A DNA stretch of 64,000 nt from Rhizobium sp. P40RR-XXII (GCF_012641405.1 NZ_JABAII010000013.1:120547-184546), one strand, 5' to 3'. Shown: positions 53,231 through 62,682, numbered from the stretch's first letter. Notes: generated from the letters alone by a model not told the origin. A program made the numbers and translations.

Positions 53231-53338
53231 ATGTGGGATTGGTTCCCTATAGTCTTCATTGCGTTCAAGGTTCTCGTGTTAGGCACCGGCATGTTCTTCG
53301 CCATCAAGTGGCATCACGATCAAGAGAAGAAGAAATAA
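53231..53338 (+). CDS. 35-residue single-span membrane protein
   Basis: ATG 53231 to TAA 53336-53338 encodes MWDWFPIVFIAFKVLVLGT, then GMFFAIKWHHDQEKKK. It has one hydrophobic helix of about 22 residues, a Trp-rich start and a basic, charged C-terminus, the layout of small inner-membrane regulatory proteins. I recall very similar short proteins in other rhizobia, so conservation is likely. A strong terminator lies 84 bases downstream. The ribosome binding site is weak. Its function is unknown. Confidence 0.65.
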   Translation: MWDWFPIVFIAFKVLVLGTGMFFAIKWHHDQEKKK

Positions 53339-53421
53339 CGAAACCAGCGGACCCTAAGCGCTCGCCGATTAGAGATGCGCCGCCCATTTAGTCCGCTTAG
53401 AGCCAACTGCGGTCATGGCAA

Positions 53422-53457
53422 AAAAATGGAACCGCAAAATCCAGCGGTTCCATTTTT
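53422..53457. terminator. Strong bidirectional rho-independent terminator
   Basis: AAAAATGGAACCGC (53422-53435) and GCGGTTCCATTTTT (53444-53457) form a perfect 14-base stem with an 8-base loop. A-run and T-run flank the GC core, so it works in both directions, between the small membrane-protein gene and the convergent dehydratase gene. Confidence 0.85.
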
Positions 53458-53494
53458 GAATTGGCGGCTGAGCGATTAAGATCGCCAGAGATTG

Positions 53495-54682
53495 TCATGC
53501 AAAGGCGTAGGAACCGTCCGGACGCTTAGGCACGCGTCTTTGCCAATGGATATAACCTTCCTCTTCCATAGCCTTCTCATCCATGTCGACGCCCCAGCCG
53601 GGGCGGTCGGGCCTAAGCTCGAGATAGCCATCCTTCGGCAGATAAGGATCGACGACATAACGGGTTTCGCCCTGTCGCTGCTCGACCTCGTTGCCGCCAT
53701 AGACATAGGCCTGGCCCTTCGGCAGCCGGTATTCGAGGATCTTGAAATTCTGCGCGGCGGCCGAGAAGTGCACGTTGACGGCTGTTGCGAGCGGACCCAT
53801 CGGATTATGCGGAGCAACACCGACGAAATGCGCCTCGGCGATCGTCGCGATGCGCCGCATCTCGCTGATGCCGCCGACGACGCAGATGTCGGGCTGGATG
53901 AGGTCGGCACCCTTGACCTGCAGCAGCCGCAGGAATTCGTTGCGGTTATAGAGGGACTCGCCGGTTGCCAGCACGCAGTTGAGGCCTTGTTTCAGCTCGC
54001 CCCACATTTCGATATTCTCAGGGCGCAGCGGTTCCTCGTAGAAGAGCGGATCATAGGGAGCCAGCGCATTGCCGAGCTGCCGCGCGGCGACCGGCTCGAA
54101 GATTTTGGCATGCGCATCGAAGGCGATCTCATAATCGTCGCGCACGGTTTCGCGCAGCGAGCGGAAATAATCGGCCGATGCCTTGACGACATTGCCCCAG
54201 CGATGGGCATGCATATCGATGCGCCAGGGGCTGAGCTTGAAGGCGGTAAAGCCCCATTCGGCGTTCAAGCGGTCGAGCTCGTCGCGTGCCGCCGGTGCAT
54301 CCGGTGCCGTATAGACGCCGGCATAGACCTTGACGCGATCTCGTACCGCGCCGCCGAGCAGCTTGTAGACCGGGACATTGAGGGCTTTGGCCGAGAGATC
54401 CCAAAGGCAATGATCGAGCGCCGAGATCGCCGAAAGGCCAAGCGCGCCGGGCGGGAAGCGGCTCTGCTGGATCAACAGGTTGACGAGATAGTCGATGCGG
54501 CTTGGATCCTGGCCGGCGATGAAGCCATAGAGATAGTCGAGCAGCGGCGGCAGTGCCAAATCGGGGCCGTGATTGTAGCATTCGCCCCAGCCCGTCAGTC
54601 CGTCATCCGTATCCAGCGCCACGATGACGCGTGGCCGGTCCTTGTCGCGGGTCATGAACACCCGCATGCGGTCGATTTTCAT
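53495..54682 (-). CDS. Enolase-superfamily acid-sugar dehydratase (galactonate dehydratase-like)
   Basis: A 395-residue mandelate-racemase-group enzyme. It has the N-terminal capping domain (MKIDRMRVFMTRDKDRPRV) and a barrel with metal ligands Asp (FDAHAKI), Glu (FYEEPL) and Glu (TGESLYNR), plus the His-bearing APHNPMGP loop, as in D-galactonate dehydratase. It would dehydrate an aldonate or aldarate to a 2-keto-3-deoxy acid. It ends the operon of a Dpp-like importer, and a DHDPS-family enzyme that could use its product is encoded on the other side of the cluster. Confidence 0.8.
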   Translation of the reverse strand: MKIDRMRVFMTRDKDRPRVIVALDTDDGLTGWGECYNHGPDLALPPLLDYLYGFIAGQDPSRIDYLVNLLIQQSRFPPGALGLSAISALDHCLWDLSAKALNVPVYKLLGGAVRDRVKVYAGVYTAPDAPAARDELDRLNAEWGFTAFKLSPWRIDMHAHRWGNVVKASADYFRSLRETVRDDYEIAFDAHAKIFEPVAARQLGNALAPYDPLFYEEPLRPENIEMWGELKQGLNCVLATGESLYNRNEFLRLLQVKGADLIQPDICVVGGISEMRRIATIAEAHFVGVAPHNPMGPLATAVNVHFSAAAQNFKILEYRLPKGQAYVYGGNEVEQRQGETRYVVDPYLPKDGYLELRPDRPGWGVDMDEKAMEEEGYIHWQRRVPKRPDGSYAFA

Positions 54683-54810
54683 CTTACCTTCCTTCTATCG
54701 ATTGACATGAATGCGGCATGGGAGATGCCGCGGGTTGGGAAAACGTTGCCGTGCCGAGCGGACGTCGGATCCGTGGCGAATGGGTTGCCGTGGCTATGTC
54801 GACAGACCCC

Positions 54811-56532
54811 TCACGCGGCACTGCCGTTCTTCACGGTTTCTGGCTCGACATAACGGAAGCGCCGCGAGCGATCCCGATCGCGCGGGTCGGGACGCGGGAT
54901 CGCCGAGATCAACGCCTGCGTATAGGCATGTTCGGGTGAATTGCAGACCTTGTCGGCATCGCCGACCTCAACGAGGCGCCCCTTGTACATGACGCCGACG
55001 CGGTCGCACATATAGCGGATGACGCCGATATCATGGCTGATGAAGATATAGGCGAGACCAAGTTCGTCCTGCAGGCGCATCAAAAGATCAAGCACCTGGG
55101 AGCGCACGGAGACGTCGAGCGCGGAGGTCGCCTCATCGGCGACGATCACGCGCGGATTAAGCGTGATGGCGCGGGCGATACCGATACGCTGGCGCTGGCC
55201 GCCGGAAAAGGCATGCGGATAGCGCTCGCGCGCCCTTGGATCAAGCCCGACCTGTTCCATCAGATGGCAGACGCGCTCATCGAGTGCCCGGCCTTTGGCG
55301 ATGCCGTTGACGAGCAATGGTTCGCCGATGATCTGCGAGACGGTCATGCGCGGATTGAGGGAGCCGAAGGGGTCCTGGAACACCATGCGCAGTTCGCGGC
55401 GGGCCGAAGCCAGAGCCGGTCCCTTGGCGCTCGCAAGATCGGTGACCTCGCCCTCGGGGCGGCGATAAAGGATCTCTCCGGCGGTCGGGTCGATGAGGCG
55501 CATGATTGAGCGGCCCATCGTCGTTTTGCCGGATCCGCTCTCGCCGACGATCCCAAGCGTTTCGCGCGGCAGAAGCGAGATCGAGACATCATTGAGAGCG
55601 TGAACCTCGCCGAAGGCCATGGACACGTTGCGCAATTCGAGGATCGGCGCCGCGGATCTGTCGAGCGGCGGCCGCGCAAGGCGGATTTCGGCCTTCCTTT
55701 CGAGCTTCAGCACCGATCCGATCAGCATGCGCGTATAATCATCCTTCGGCGCATGAAAGATCTGCTCGACCGGCGCGTATTCCCTGACGACACCATTGTG
55801 CATGACGAGCACGTCGTCGGCGATCTGCGCGACAACGCCCATGTCATGGGTGATGAACAGCACCGCCATGCCGCTGGCCTTCTGCAGCCGGGCGATGAGG
55901 TCGAGGATTTCGGCCTGTGTCGTCACGTCGAGCGCGGTCGTCGGCTCGTCGGCGATCAGAAGCTGCGGCTTGCAGGCAAGCGCCATGGCGATCATGGCGC
56001 GCTGGCGCATGCCGCCCGAATATTGAAACGCATAGCGGTCCACCGCCTTTTCCGGCGAGGGGATTTCCACTTGCTTCAGAAGCGAAATGGCCTCGACGCG
56101 CGCTTCCGCCTTGCTCATCTTCGTATGGAGACGCAGCGCTTCCATGATCTGGTCGCCGACCGTGTGGACGGGCGAGAGCGACGCCATCGGCTCCTGGAAG
56201 ATCATGGCGATATCGCGCCCGCGGATTGCCCTGATCTGGCGACCGCGCGGATTGAGCTTGACGAGATCCACCGAGCTGCCGCCGGCTCCATTCAGCACGA
56301 TCGAGCCACCGGTAATACGGCCGGGGGTGTCGACGATCTGCAGGATCGATCGTGCGGTGACAGATTTGCCCGAGCCGCTTTCGCCGACGACACAGAGCGT
56401 CTTTCCGGGCTCGATGGCAAAGGAGAGGTTGTCGACCGCGCGAAAAGTGCCCGTTCGCAAGGGGAAGTCGACGGTCAGGTTCTTGACCTGCAGCAGCGGG
56501 CGGGCAGTGTTCATGGAAACGATATCGGTCAT
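54811..56532 (-). CDS. Dipeptide/oligosaccharide-type ABC transporter, fused double ATPase
   Basis: A 573-residue protein joining DppD-like and DppF-like ATPases. Walker A GESGSGKS occurs twice; the signatures YSGGMRQRAMIA and FSGGQRQRIGIA and the Walker B motifs LLIADEPTTALD and VIVADEATSALD are complete. It serves the permeases of 56540-58657. In rhizobia this class often imports plant-derived sugars and opines as well as peptides, which suits the dehydratase that follows. Confidence 0.9.
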   Translation of the reverse strand: MTDIVSMNTARPLLQVKNLTVDFPLRTGTFRAVDNLSFAIEPGKTLCVVGESGSGKSVTARSILQIVDTPGRITGGSIVLNGAGGSSVDLVKLNPRGRQIRAIRGRDIAMIFQEPMASLSPVHTVGDQIMEALRLHTKMSKAEARVEAISLLKQVEIPSPEKAVDRYAFQYSGGMRQRAMIAMALACKPQLLIADEPTTALDVTTQAEILDLIARLQKASGMAVLFITHDMGVVAQIADDVLVMHNGVVREYAPVEQIFHAPKDDYTRMLIGSVLKLERKAEIRLARPPLDRSAAPILELRNVSMAFGEVHALNDVSISLLPRETLGIVGESGSGKTTMGRSIMRLIDPTAGEILYRRPEGEVTDLASAKGPALASARRELRMVFQDPFGSLNPRMTVSQIIGEPLLVNGIAKGRALDERVCHLMEQVGLDPRARERYPHAFSGGQRQRIGIARAITLNPRVIVADEATSALDVSVRSQVLDLLMRLQDELGLAYIFISHDIGVIRYMCDRVGVMYKGRLVEVGDADKVCNSPEHAYTQALISAIPRPDPRDRDRSRRFRYVEPETVKNGSAA

Positions 56533-56539
56533 GCCCGCC

Positions 56540-57661
56540 TCATTTGTTGTAGGGATCGGCCGCGTCGCGCAGGCCGTCGCCGAGAAGGTTCAGGGCCATG
56601 ACGGCGACGACCACGGCGACACCCGGCAGGAACAGCCATGGGGCCGTTGCGATCGAGCGGATGTTCTGCGCCTCGCGCAGCAGCACGCCCCAGGAGATTG
56701 TCGGCGGCTGCAGTCCCAGCCCGAGGAAGGAAAGAGAGGTCTCGGCCAGGATCATCGCCGGCACGGCAAGCGTGATGGAAGCGATGATGTGGCTCGCGAA
56801 ACTCGGCAGCATATGGCGGAAGATGATGCGGCCCTCACTGGCGCCATCCAGCCTGGCAGCGGCGACGAATTCTTCCGTTCGCAGCGACAGGAAGCGACCG
56901 CGCACGACACGGGCAAGCTGCGCCCAGCCGGTCAATGACAGGATGATCGTGATCATCATATATTGAAGCGCGGCCGGCCAGCCTTGCGGCAGGGCTGCCG
57001 CCATGGCAAGCCAGATCGGAATGGTCGGCAGCGACAGCACGAAATCGATCAAGCGTTGGATGAAGAAGTCTAGCTTGCCGCCGTAATAGCCTGAAATCCC
57101 TCCAAGAACGATGCCAAGCAGAAGCGAAAAGAACACGCCGACGAGACCAATCGACAGCGAGATTTGTGAGCCCTGAACGGTGCGGCTGAAGACGTCGCGG
57201 CCGAGCCGATCCGCACCGAACAGAAGAAGCGGCGTCGACTTGTCCGAGGATGCCAGCAGATGGATGTTGCTCGTGAAGAGCCCGAGCACGGAATATTCGT
57301 AGCCGCGCCCGAACAAGGTGACGGAAACCCGCTTGCTGGCATCTTCCTTGAAGATCGCCGCCAGCGTTTCCGGGTCGCGCGTGAGCTTCAGCGGATAGTA
57401 GTGCAGTCCGATGGAGAAGCCGTTCGCAGTATCGATGAAATGCACGCGCTGCGGCGGGTGGAAGGTCGCGCGCGCATTTTGCTGATTGGGATCGTTGATG
57501 GCAAAGAAGCCCGGCACGATCGCAACGATGTACATCATCACGGTGACGACGAGGGCGATCATGGCCAGCTTGTGGCGACGGAATGCCCACCAGATCAGCT
57601 GCCATTGCGAGGCGACGGCGGCGCGGTCGGGACGCAGGTTTGTAACGGCAATGTCGGCCAT
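56540..57661 (-). CDS. DppC-like ABC transporter permease
   Basis: A 373-residue inner-membrane protein with six helices and an enlarged periplasmic loop after helix 1 (about residues 50-160), longer than the usual 300-residue DppC. The cytoplasmic EAA-type loop (AAARLDGASEGRIIFRHMLPS) is present. The large loop resembles the YejE/oligosaccharide subtype of this family. It lies seven bases before the ATPase gene. Confidence 0.85.
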   Translation of the reverse strand: MADIAVTNLRPDRAAVASQWQLIWWAFRRHKLAMIALVVTVMMYIVAIVPGFFAINDPNQQNARATFHPPQRVHFIDTANGFSIGLHYYPLKLTRDPETLAAIFKEDASKRVSVTLFGRGYEYSVLGLFTSNIHLLASSDKSTPLLLFGADRLGRDVFSRTVQGSQISLSIGLVGVFFSLLLGIVLGGISGYYGGKLDFFIQRLIDFVLSLPTIPIWLAMAAALPQGWPAALQYMMITIILSLTGWAQLARVVRGRFLSLRTEEFVAAARLDGASEGRIIFRHMLPSFASHIIASITLAVPAMILAETSLSFLGLGLQPPTISWGVLLREAQNIRSIATAPWLFLPGVAVVVAVMALNLLGDGLRDAADPYNK

Positions 57662-57670
57662 GGACTGCTC

Positions 57671-58657
57671 CTATTCCAACCGGATGCGGGGATCGACAAG
57701 GGCGAGCAGAATGTCACTGATGAGTGACCCGATCAGCGTCAGTGCGCAGATCAAAAGCACGAAGGCGCCGGCAAGATACATGTCCTGCGCCATCAGGGCC
57801 TGGAGCAGCAGCGGTGCGGCTGTCGGCAGGTTGAGAACGATCGCCACCACGACGGACCCCGAGATCAGGTTGGGCAGCAGCCAGGCAATGGTCGAGATGA
57901 ACGGGTTGAGCGCGATGCGCAGCGGATATTTGACCAGCAGCCGGAATTCCGAAAGGCCTTTCGCGCGGGCGGTCGTCACATATGGCTTGGGCAGCTCGTC
58001 CAGCATATTGGCACGCATGACGCGGATGAGGCTTGCTGTTGACGAGACGGCGAGAATGATGACGGGGAGCCAGATATGCGACAGCAGGTTCAGCATCTTG
58101 GCGATGCTCCAGGGCGCGGTCTCGAATTCGGAGGAGAACAGACCGCCGACATCCTGCCCGAACTCGACCGCCGCAACATACATCAGCACCAGAGCCAGCA
58201 GGAACGACGGGATGGCGAGCCCAAGGAAGGTGAAGGCGGTGAACAGATAGTCGCCGATCGAATATTTCTTGACGGCGGAATAGACCCCGATCGGCAAGGC
58301 GATCGCCCAGGTGGCGACGAGGGTTGCCAGCGCCAGCACGAGTGTCAGCGCCATGCGCTCCCAAATCAGGCCGGAAACCGGTTGCTGCCATTCGAAGGAG
58401 ATGCCGAAATCGCCGCGCGAAATGATGTTCCAGATCCATTTCAGATATTGGATGAGCATCGGCTGGTCGAGACCGAAGCGTTCGCGCAACTGCGCGGCCG
58501 TGTTCTGGTCGACCACTTCGTTCGACGAGGCGAGCGTGGCGATATAGGTTGTCACATAGTCGCCAGGCGGCAGCTGGATCAGCACGAAGGCCAGGAAGCT
58601 GATGGCGAAAAGGGATGGGATCATCCACAAAAGGCGTTTACCGATGAAGACCAGCAT
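57671..58657 (-). CDS. DppB-like ABC transporter permease
   Basis: A 328-residue inner-membrane protein with six helices. The N-terminus MLVFIGKRLLWMIPSLFAISFLAFVLIQLPPGDY is typical of DppB/OppB. The EAA loop reads TARAKGLSEFRLLVKYPLRIALNPF. ATG 58657 is chosen because the 14 residues upstream in frame do not resemble the family. It lies nine bases before the DppC-like gene. Confidence 0.85.
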   Translation of the reverse strand: MLVFIGKRLLWMIPSLFAISFLAFVLIQLPPGDYVTTYIATLASSNEVVDQNTAAQLRERFGLDQPMLIQYLKWIWNIISRGDFGISFEWQQPVSGLIWERMALTLVLALATLVATWAIALPIGVYSAVKKYSIGDYLFTAFTFLGLAIPSFLLALVLMYVAAVEFGQDVGGLFSSEFETAPWSIAKMLNLLSHIWLPVIILAVSSTASLIRVMRANMLDELPKPYVTTARAKGLSEFRLLVKYPLRIALNPFISTIAWLLPNLISGSVVVAIVLNLPTAAPLLLQALMAQDMYLAGAFVLLICALTLIGSLISDILLALVDPRIRLE

Positions 58658-58743
58658 GGCTGTTTCTCGCAGTGAGTGCTGCCACGGGCAGCTCCGCATG
58701 AAGGAAAGCGCCGCCCATGCAAGGCGGCGCTTGATCGGTGTGG

Positions 58744-60690
58744 TCAGCTGGTGAAGAAGAATTGCTGCGGCATGGCCGGTCCCGGGTTGGGCCAGGACCA
58801 GCTGTCAGGTTGCTTTTCTGGAACATTGTGCAGATTGTTGCGGATAATGCCGAAGCCGCCGACGGCAAGGCAAAGCCCAACGGTTTCAAACTCTTCGGCG
58901 GCGATGTCGAAGATCTGCTTCATGACGGCGCCGCGCTTGTCGAGATCCGCCGTCGAACGTGCCTCGTCGAAGAGCTTCATGCGCTTCTTCTGGCTTTCCG
59001 GCGGTTCCTCGCCCTTCTTGCCGTTCGATGTGTACCAGACCGACCACGGAATGGCGTAGCGCGAACCCTGCGGATGAAAGGCGAAGAAATCACGCGGGTC
59101 GAGCATGGGGTCGAGGCCGCCAGGCCCCGGCCACACCTGGGCGTCGTGGGCGTTGTCGTCACCGCGAGTGTAGTAGAGCGCGCGCTCGATCGTGTTGACT
59201 TTCATGTCGACGCCGATCTGCGCCCAATGTGCCTTCACCAGTTCGAGAGCATCGACCAGATCGGGATAGAGGGTCGGAATGACATCGATGGCGAAGAAGA
59301 TTTTCTGGCCGTCCGGCCTCAGACGAAAGCCGTTCGCATCCTTCTTGCCGTAGCCGGCCTGATCGAGTATGGCGCCGGCCTTGTCCGGATCGTAATCGGT
59401 GAATTGGCGGGCGTATTTTTCATTGTACCAGGGGTGCTCCGGTCGCGGTCCAGCCTGGTAGGGCTGGCTCTGGCCGAAATAGACGATGTCGATGATTTCC
59501 TGCCGGTTGATCCCGAGCGAGAGCGCCTGCCGGACCGATTTGTCGGCAAACATCTTGCGCATGGCCGGATCTTTATGGGTAATGTTGAAATAGATCTGGC
59601 ATTGCTGCGAGGTCGAAGGGACAAGAGTTAGGAGGCGATAGTCGCCCTTCTTCATGTTCTGCGAGAGCGTCGGCTTATTGGCGAGCACGCTGATATGGCG
59701 TTCCTGAATGTCGATCTTGCCGGAGATGACGTTCAGCATCAGGGATTCGACATCCTGCGAAATGCCGAAATTGATCTCGTCGACATAGGGAAGCTGGTTG
59801 CCTGATGTATCGACCTGCCAGAAGTAGGGATTGCGGGTCATGACGACGCGGGTGGCACCGCCGGTATAAGGCTCCTTGACGACCCAGGGATCGAGCGTCG
59901 GTTTGTCCGGATTGCCCCAGCGCGAGGGGATCTCGATATCACCGCAGCGTGCGCGGAAAAATTCGGGCCAGCTGCTGGCGCCAGCCTTCTTCGCGTCGTC
60001 GGCAACGTTCGGATTGTATTTCGGCAGGAACTGACTGCAATAGTGCTTGGGAAACAGCGTCGGATGCTGGCCGAGCGGGGTTGCAAGGTTTTCCAGATAG
60101 AGTGCGTTCGGTGCCGCGAAGGTGAATTTCACCGTGTGGTCGTCGATTTTCGTGACATCGACGGCCTTGCCAGCGACCGAGAGCTGCGCGGGCGCAGCAC
60201 TATAGAGATCGGTATTCTTGACGCAGTCCTCGATGGCGAAAACGACATCGTCGGCCGTGAAAGGATGGCCGTCCGACCAGCGCGCGCCCTGGATGAGGTA
60301 GAAGGTGAACTGCGAGGCGTCGGCATTGACGTCCCAGCGTTCGGCGAGATTCGGCAGAACCTGGGTGAATTCGAGATTCCAGCGCACCAGGCTCTGGTTG
60401 CCTACCATGCGCAGGATGCCGTTATGGTCGGAAGAGCCGCGCAGGCCGCGCCGCAACGTACCGCCATACGTGCCGACCTTTTCGTAAGGCGTGACCACCA
60501 TCGGCTTTTTCGGTAGCCGCTCGGCCAGTGGCGGCAGCTTGCCGCCCTTGACGAGTTCAGCCAAGGCAGGCGCCTCGCCGGCCGCATCGGCGGCGCTGAC
60601 GCGGCCGGCCAGAGACAGGGCTGCCATTCCCGCCATGCCTCCGAGGACGGCACGTCTGCTCACGCCACGGGACACTGTTTCATCGCGCAT
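58744..60690 (-). CDS. Family 5 ABC transporter substrate-binding protein
   Basis: A 648-residue periplasmic protein, long for the family (about 530), as in the oligosaccharide-binding subgroup. A twin-arginine signal is visible (VSRRAVLGGMAGMAALSLAGRVSA). Family marks are VLPNLAERWDVNADASQFTFYLI and HPFTADDVVFAIED. ATG 60690 is preceded by GGAGGAT. It is the first gene of the importer/dehydratase operon and is divergent from a FadR-type regulator. The ligand may be a uronate or aldonate conjugate. Confidence 0.85.
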   Translation of the reverse strand: MRDETVSRGVSRRAVLGGMAGMAALSLAGRVSAADAAGEAPALAELVKGGKLPPLAERLPKKPMVVTPYEKVGTYGGTLRRGLRGSSDHNGILRMVGNQSLVRWNLEFTQVLPNLAERWDVNADASQFTFYLIQGARWSDGHPFTADDVVFAIEDCVKNTDLYSAAPAQLSVAGKAVDVTKIDDHTVKFTFAAPNALYLENLATPLGQHPTLFPKHYCSQFLPKYNPNVADDAKKAGASSWPEFFRARCGDIEIPSRWGNPDKPTLDPWVVKEPYTGGATRVVMTRNPYFWQVDTSGNQLPYVDEINFGISQDVESLMLNVISGKIDIQERHISVLANKPTLSQNMKKGDYRLLTLVPSTSQQCQIYFNITHKDPAMRKMFADKSVRQALSLGINRQEIIDIVYFGQSQPYQAGPRPEHPWYNEKYARQFTDYDPDKAGAILDQAGYGKKDANGFRLRPDGQKIFFAIDVIPTLYPDLVDALELVKAHWAQIGVDMKVNTIERALYYTRGDDNAHDAQVWPGPGGLDPMLDPRDFFAFHPQGSRYAIPWSVWYTSNGKKGEEPPESQKKRMKLFDEARSTADLDKRGAVMKQIFDIAAEEFETVGLCLAVGGFGIIRNNLHNVPEKQPDSWSWPNPGPAMPQQFFFTS

Positions 60691-60820
60691 CAAATCCTCC
60701 CATTTTAACCGCGGCCGGGTTTTCCCTGAGCCGACGCGACAAGCTCCCAACCCGTCGCCATTGCACCCCTCTGGCGCAGCGTCGAGACCATATTACGTTC
60801 TCAGATAATTACAAGAGTTG

Positions 60821-60838
60821 ACAGATTTTTACAGATTT
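60821..60838. promoter_or_regulatory. Direct repeats in the divergent promoter region
   Basis: ACAGATTT occurs at 60821-60828 and 60831-60838, ten bases (one helical turn) apart, right after a TTGACA hexamer at 60818-60823. The 212-base gap between the importer operon and the regulator gene should hold both promoters, and this is its most regular structure. Confidence 0.4.
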
Positions 60839-60902
60839 AGTAGCTCTGACGCGCAGGAAATGCGCTATGTCCGGTGCTGGCCGGCATTCAAAAAGGACGA
60901 TG

Positions 60903-61616
60903 ATGAAACTCTCTGTCGCCAACGATCCCGGTACGGGCGCGACGCGCTTCGGCGACATCATCTATGAGAGGATCGTCGCCATGATCGCGGACGGACAGTT
61001 TCCGGTGAATGAAAGACTGCCGGCGGAAGCCAAGCTCGCGGAGATGTTCGGTGCGTCGCGGCCCGTGGTGCGCGATGCTCTGGAGCGGCTGCGTGCCGAT
61101 GGCTTGATCGTATCGCGCAAGGGGTCCGGTTCCTATGTGCGCCAAAGGCCGGATTCTTCAGTTCTGAAAATGGTGCCCGTGGGATCGCTCGCCGATGTCC
61201 AGCGCTTTTTTGAATTTCGTGCCGGTCTCGAGGCGGAAGCCGCCGAGCTTGCGGCGCGCAACTGGCAGCCGGAGGACAAGGAGCGGATCACGGCGGCGCT
61301 TCAAAAGATCGAACAATGTCTTGGCGAAGGCCGCCTCGGCGCGGAAGAGGACCAGGAGCTGCACGATGCGATTGCGATCGCCACCGGCAACCAGTTCCAT
61401 ATCACTGTCCGCGAATTGTTCAGGCCGCACTTCGCCATCGGCCATTCGGTGACGCGCAGTCTCAGTCTCAAGCGGACGCCAGAGCAGATCCGCAGCGTTC
61501 AGGACGAGCATGCCGTCATCGTGCAGGCGATCTTCGCGCGGCAGGAGACCGAAGCGCATGATGCCATGAAGCGACACATATTGAATGCACGCGCCCGCAT
61601 GTTCCAGGGCGTTTAG
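60903..61616 (+). CDS. GntR-family regulator (FadR subfamily)
   Basis: A 237-residue regulator with a winged helix-turn-helix (PVNERLPAEAKLAEMFGASRPVVRDALERLRADGLIVSRKGSGSYV) and a helical FCD domain (HDAIAIATGNQFH, EHAVIVQAIFARQ, MKRHILNARARM). ATG 60903 is preferred because AAAAGGA at 60891-60897 is too close to the ATG at 60900 and too far from ATG 60867. It is divergent from the importer operon and followed by the DHDPS-family gene, so it should respond to an acid-sugar intermediate. Confidence 0.8.
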   Translation: MKLSVANDPGTGATRFGDIIYERIVAMIADGQFPVNERLPAEAKLAEMFGASRPVVRDALERLRADGLIVSRKGSGSYVRQRPDSSVLKMVPVGSLADVQRFFEFRAGLEAEAAELAARNWQPEDKERITAALQKIEQCLGEGRLGAEEDQELHDAIAIATGNQFHITVRELFRPHFAIGHSVTRSLSLKRTPEQIRSVQDEHAVIVQAIFARQETEAHDAMKRHILNARARMFQGV

Positions 61617-61697
61617 GAATTGGATAAGGCTGGAGCGGGGTGATGGCTTCTTCAAGCTTCCTCGCTTGCGCCTCGATGGGTGATGAAGGGTAGGAAG

Positions 61698-62618
61698 ATG
61701 AGCATTGAGACCATGCGGCAAGCGTTGACCGGCGTATCCGGTGTTCCGGTCACGGCTTATGATGCAAGCGGCGAGGTGGAACCGCAGGTGACCGCCAAGG
61801 TCTACCAGCGCGTGGCCGCAGCCGGCATTCACAACATCGTCGCGGCAGGCAATACAGGCGAATTCTATGCGCTCACGCCCGAGGAAATCCGCCGCGTCCA
61901 CGAAGCCGCGATAAAGGGTGTGGACGGCAAGGCACCGGTGACGGCGGCAATCGGTCGTTCCCTGCGCGAGGCAATTGGCATGGCCAAGGATGCCGCCTCG
62001 ATCGGCGCCTCCGCCGTGATGTCGCATCAGCCGGTGGATCCTTTCGCCGCCCCCGCTTCGCAGATCGACTATTTCCACGATCTGGCGGAGGCGTCGCGCC
62101 TGCCGCTCGTCGCCTATGTCCGCGCCGAAGGCTTTAGTGTCGATGACATGGTTCGCCTGGCCGGTCACGGCAATATTGCCGGCATTAAGTTCGCGACGAC
62201 CGATCTGATGCTGCTTTCGCGAGCGATCGCCGCCTCAGATCCGAGTGGCGCGCTGTTCGTCTGCGGTCTCGCCGAAAGCTGGGCTCCGGCGTTTGCAGCC
62301 GCCGGCGCGCGCGGTTTCACCTCCGGCCTCGTCAACGTCGCACCGAAGCTGTCGCTTGCCGTTCTCGCGGCCTTGGCGAAAGGAGACTTTGCTGCCGCCC
62401 GCGCGATCGTCGACAAGCTCGAGCCCTTCGAGCGCATGCGCACAAAGTTCCGCAACGGCGCCAATGTCACGGTCGTCAAGGAAGCGGTGACCTACTCCGG
62501 CTTGAATGTCGGCCCCGTTCGTGTTCCGGGGCTGCCATGCCTCGATCAGAAGGATCGCGAGGAACTGTTTGCCCTGCTTCGTGCCTGGCAGGAAGCAGGC
62601 GAGCTTTTCGCCAACTGA
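61698..62618 (+). CDS. DHDPS-family keto-deoxy sugar acid dehydratase/aldolase (KdgD-like)
   Basis: A 306-residue barrel enzyme. It shows PVTAYDASGEV near the N-terminus, the substrate loop AAGNTGEFYALTPEE in place of GTTGE, the Tyr of LVAYVRAEG and the Schiff-base Lys of AGIKFATTD. The NTGEFYALT form is like that of 5-dehydro-4-deoxyglucarate dehydratases. It lies 81 bases after the FadR-type regulator. With the enolase-superfamily dehydratase across the divergent promoter, it would complete conversion of an aldarate or aldonate to central metabolites. Confidence 0.75.
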   Translation: MSIETMRQALTGVSGVPVTAYDASGEVEPQVTAKVYQRVAAAGIHNIVAAGNTGEFYALTPEEIRRVHEAAIKGVDGKAPVTAAIGRSLREAIGMAKDAASIGASAVMSHQPVDPFAAPASQIDYFHDLAEASRLPLVAYVRAEGFSVDDMVRLAGHGNIAGIKFATTDLMLLSRAIAASDPSGALFVCGLAESWAPAFAAAGARGFTSGLVNVAPKLSLAVLAALAKGDFAAARAIVDKLEPFERMRTKFRNGANVTVVKEAVTYSGLNVGPVRVPGLPCLDQKDREELFALLRAWQEAGELFAN

Positions 62619-62655
62619 CATGAGGCGTCTCTGCAAATTTCGAACCTAACGGCGC

Positions 62656-62682
62656 GGCGCCGAAAGAGCGAGCTTCGGCGCC
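62656..62682 (+). terminator. Hairpin downstream of the KdgD-like gene
   Basis: GGCGCCGAA (62656-62664) and TTCGGCGCC (62674-62682) form a perfect 9-base GC-rich stem with a 9-base loop, 38 bases after the stop. It is followed by CAAAATTAG rather than a T-run. Confidence 0.5.

Noticed and set aside
53050..53307. 85-codon minus-strand frame
   Set aside because: Antisense of the small membrane-protein gene; no family and no ribosome binding site.
53492..54853. 453-codon plus-strand frame opposite the dehydratase gene
   Set aside because: Shadow frame; the minus strand carries all enolase-superfamily metal ligands.
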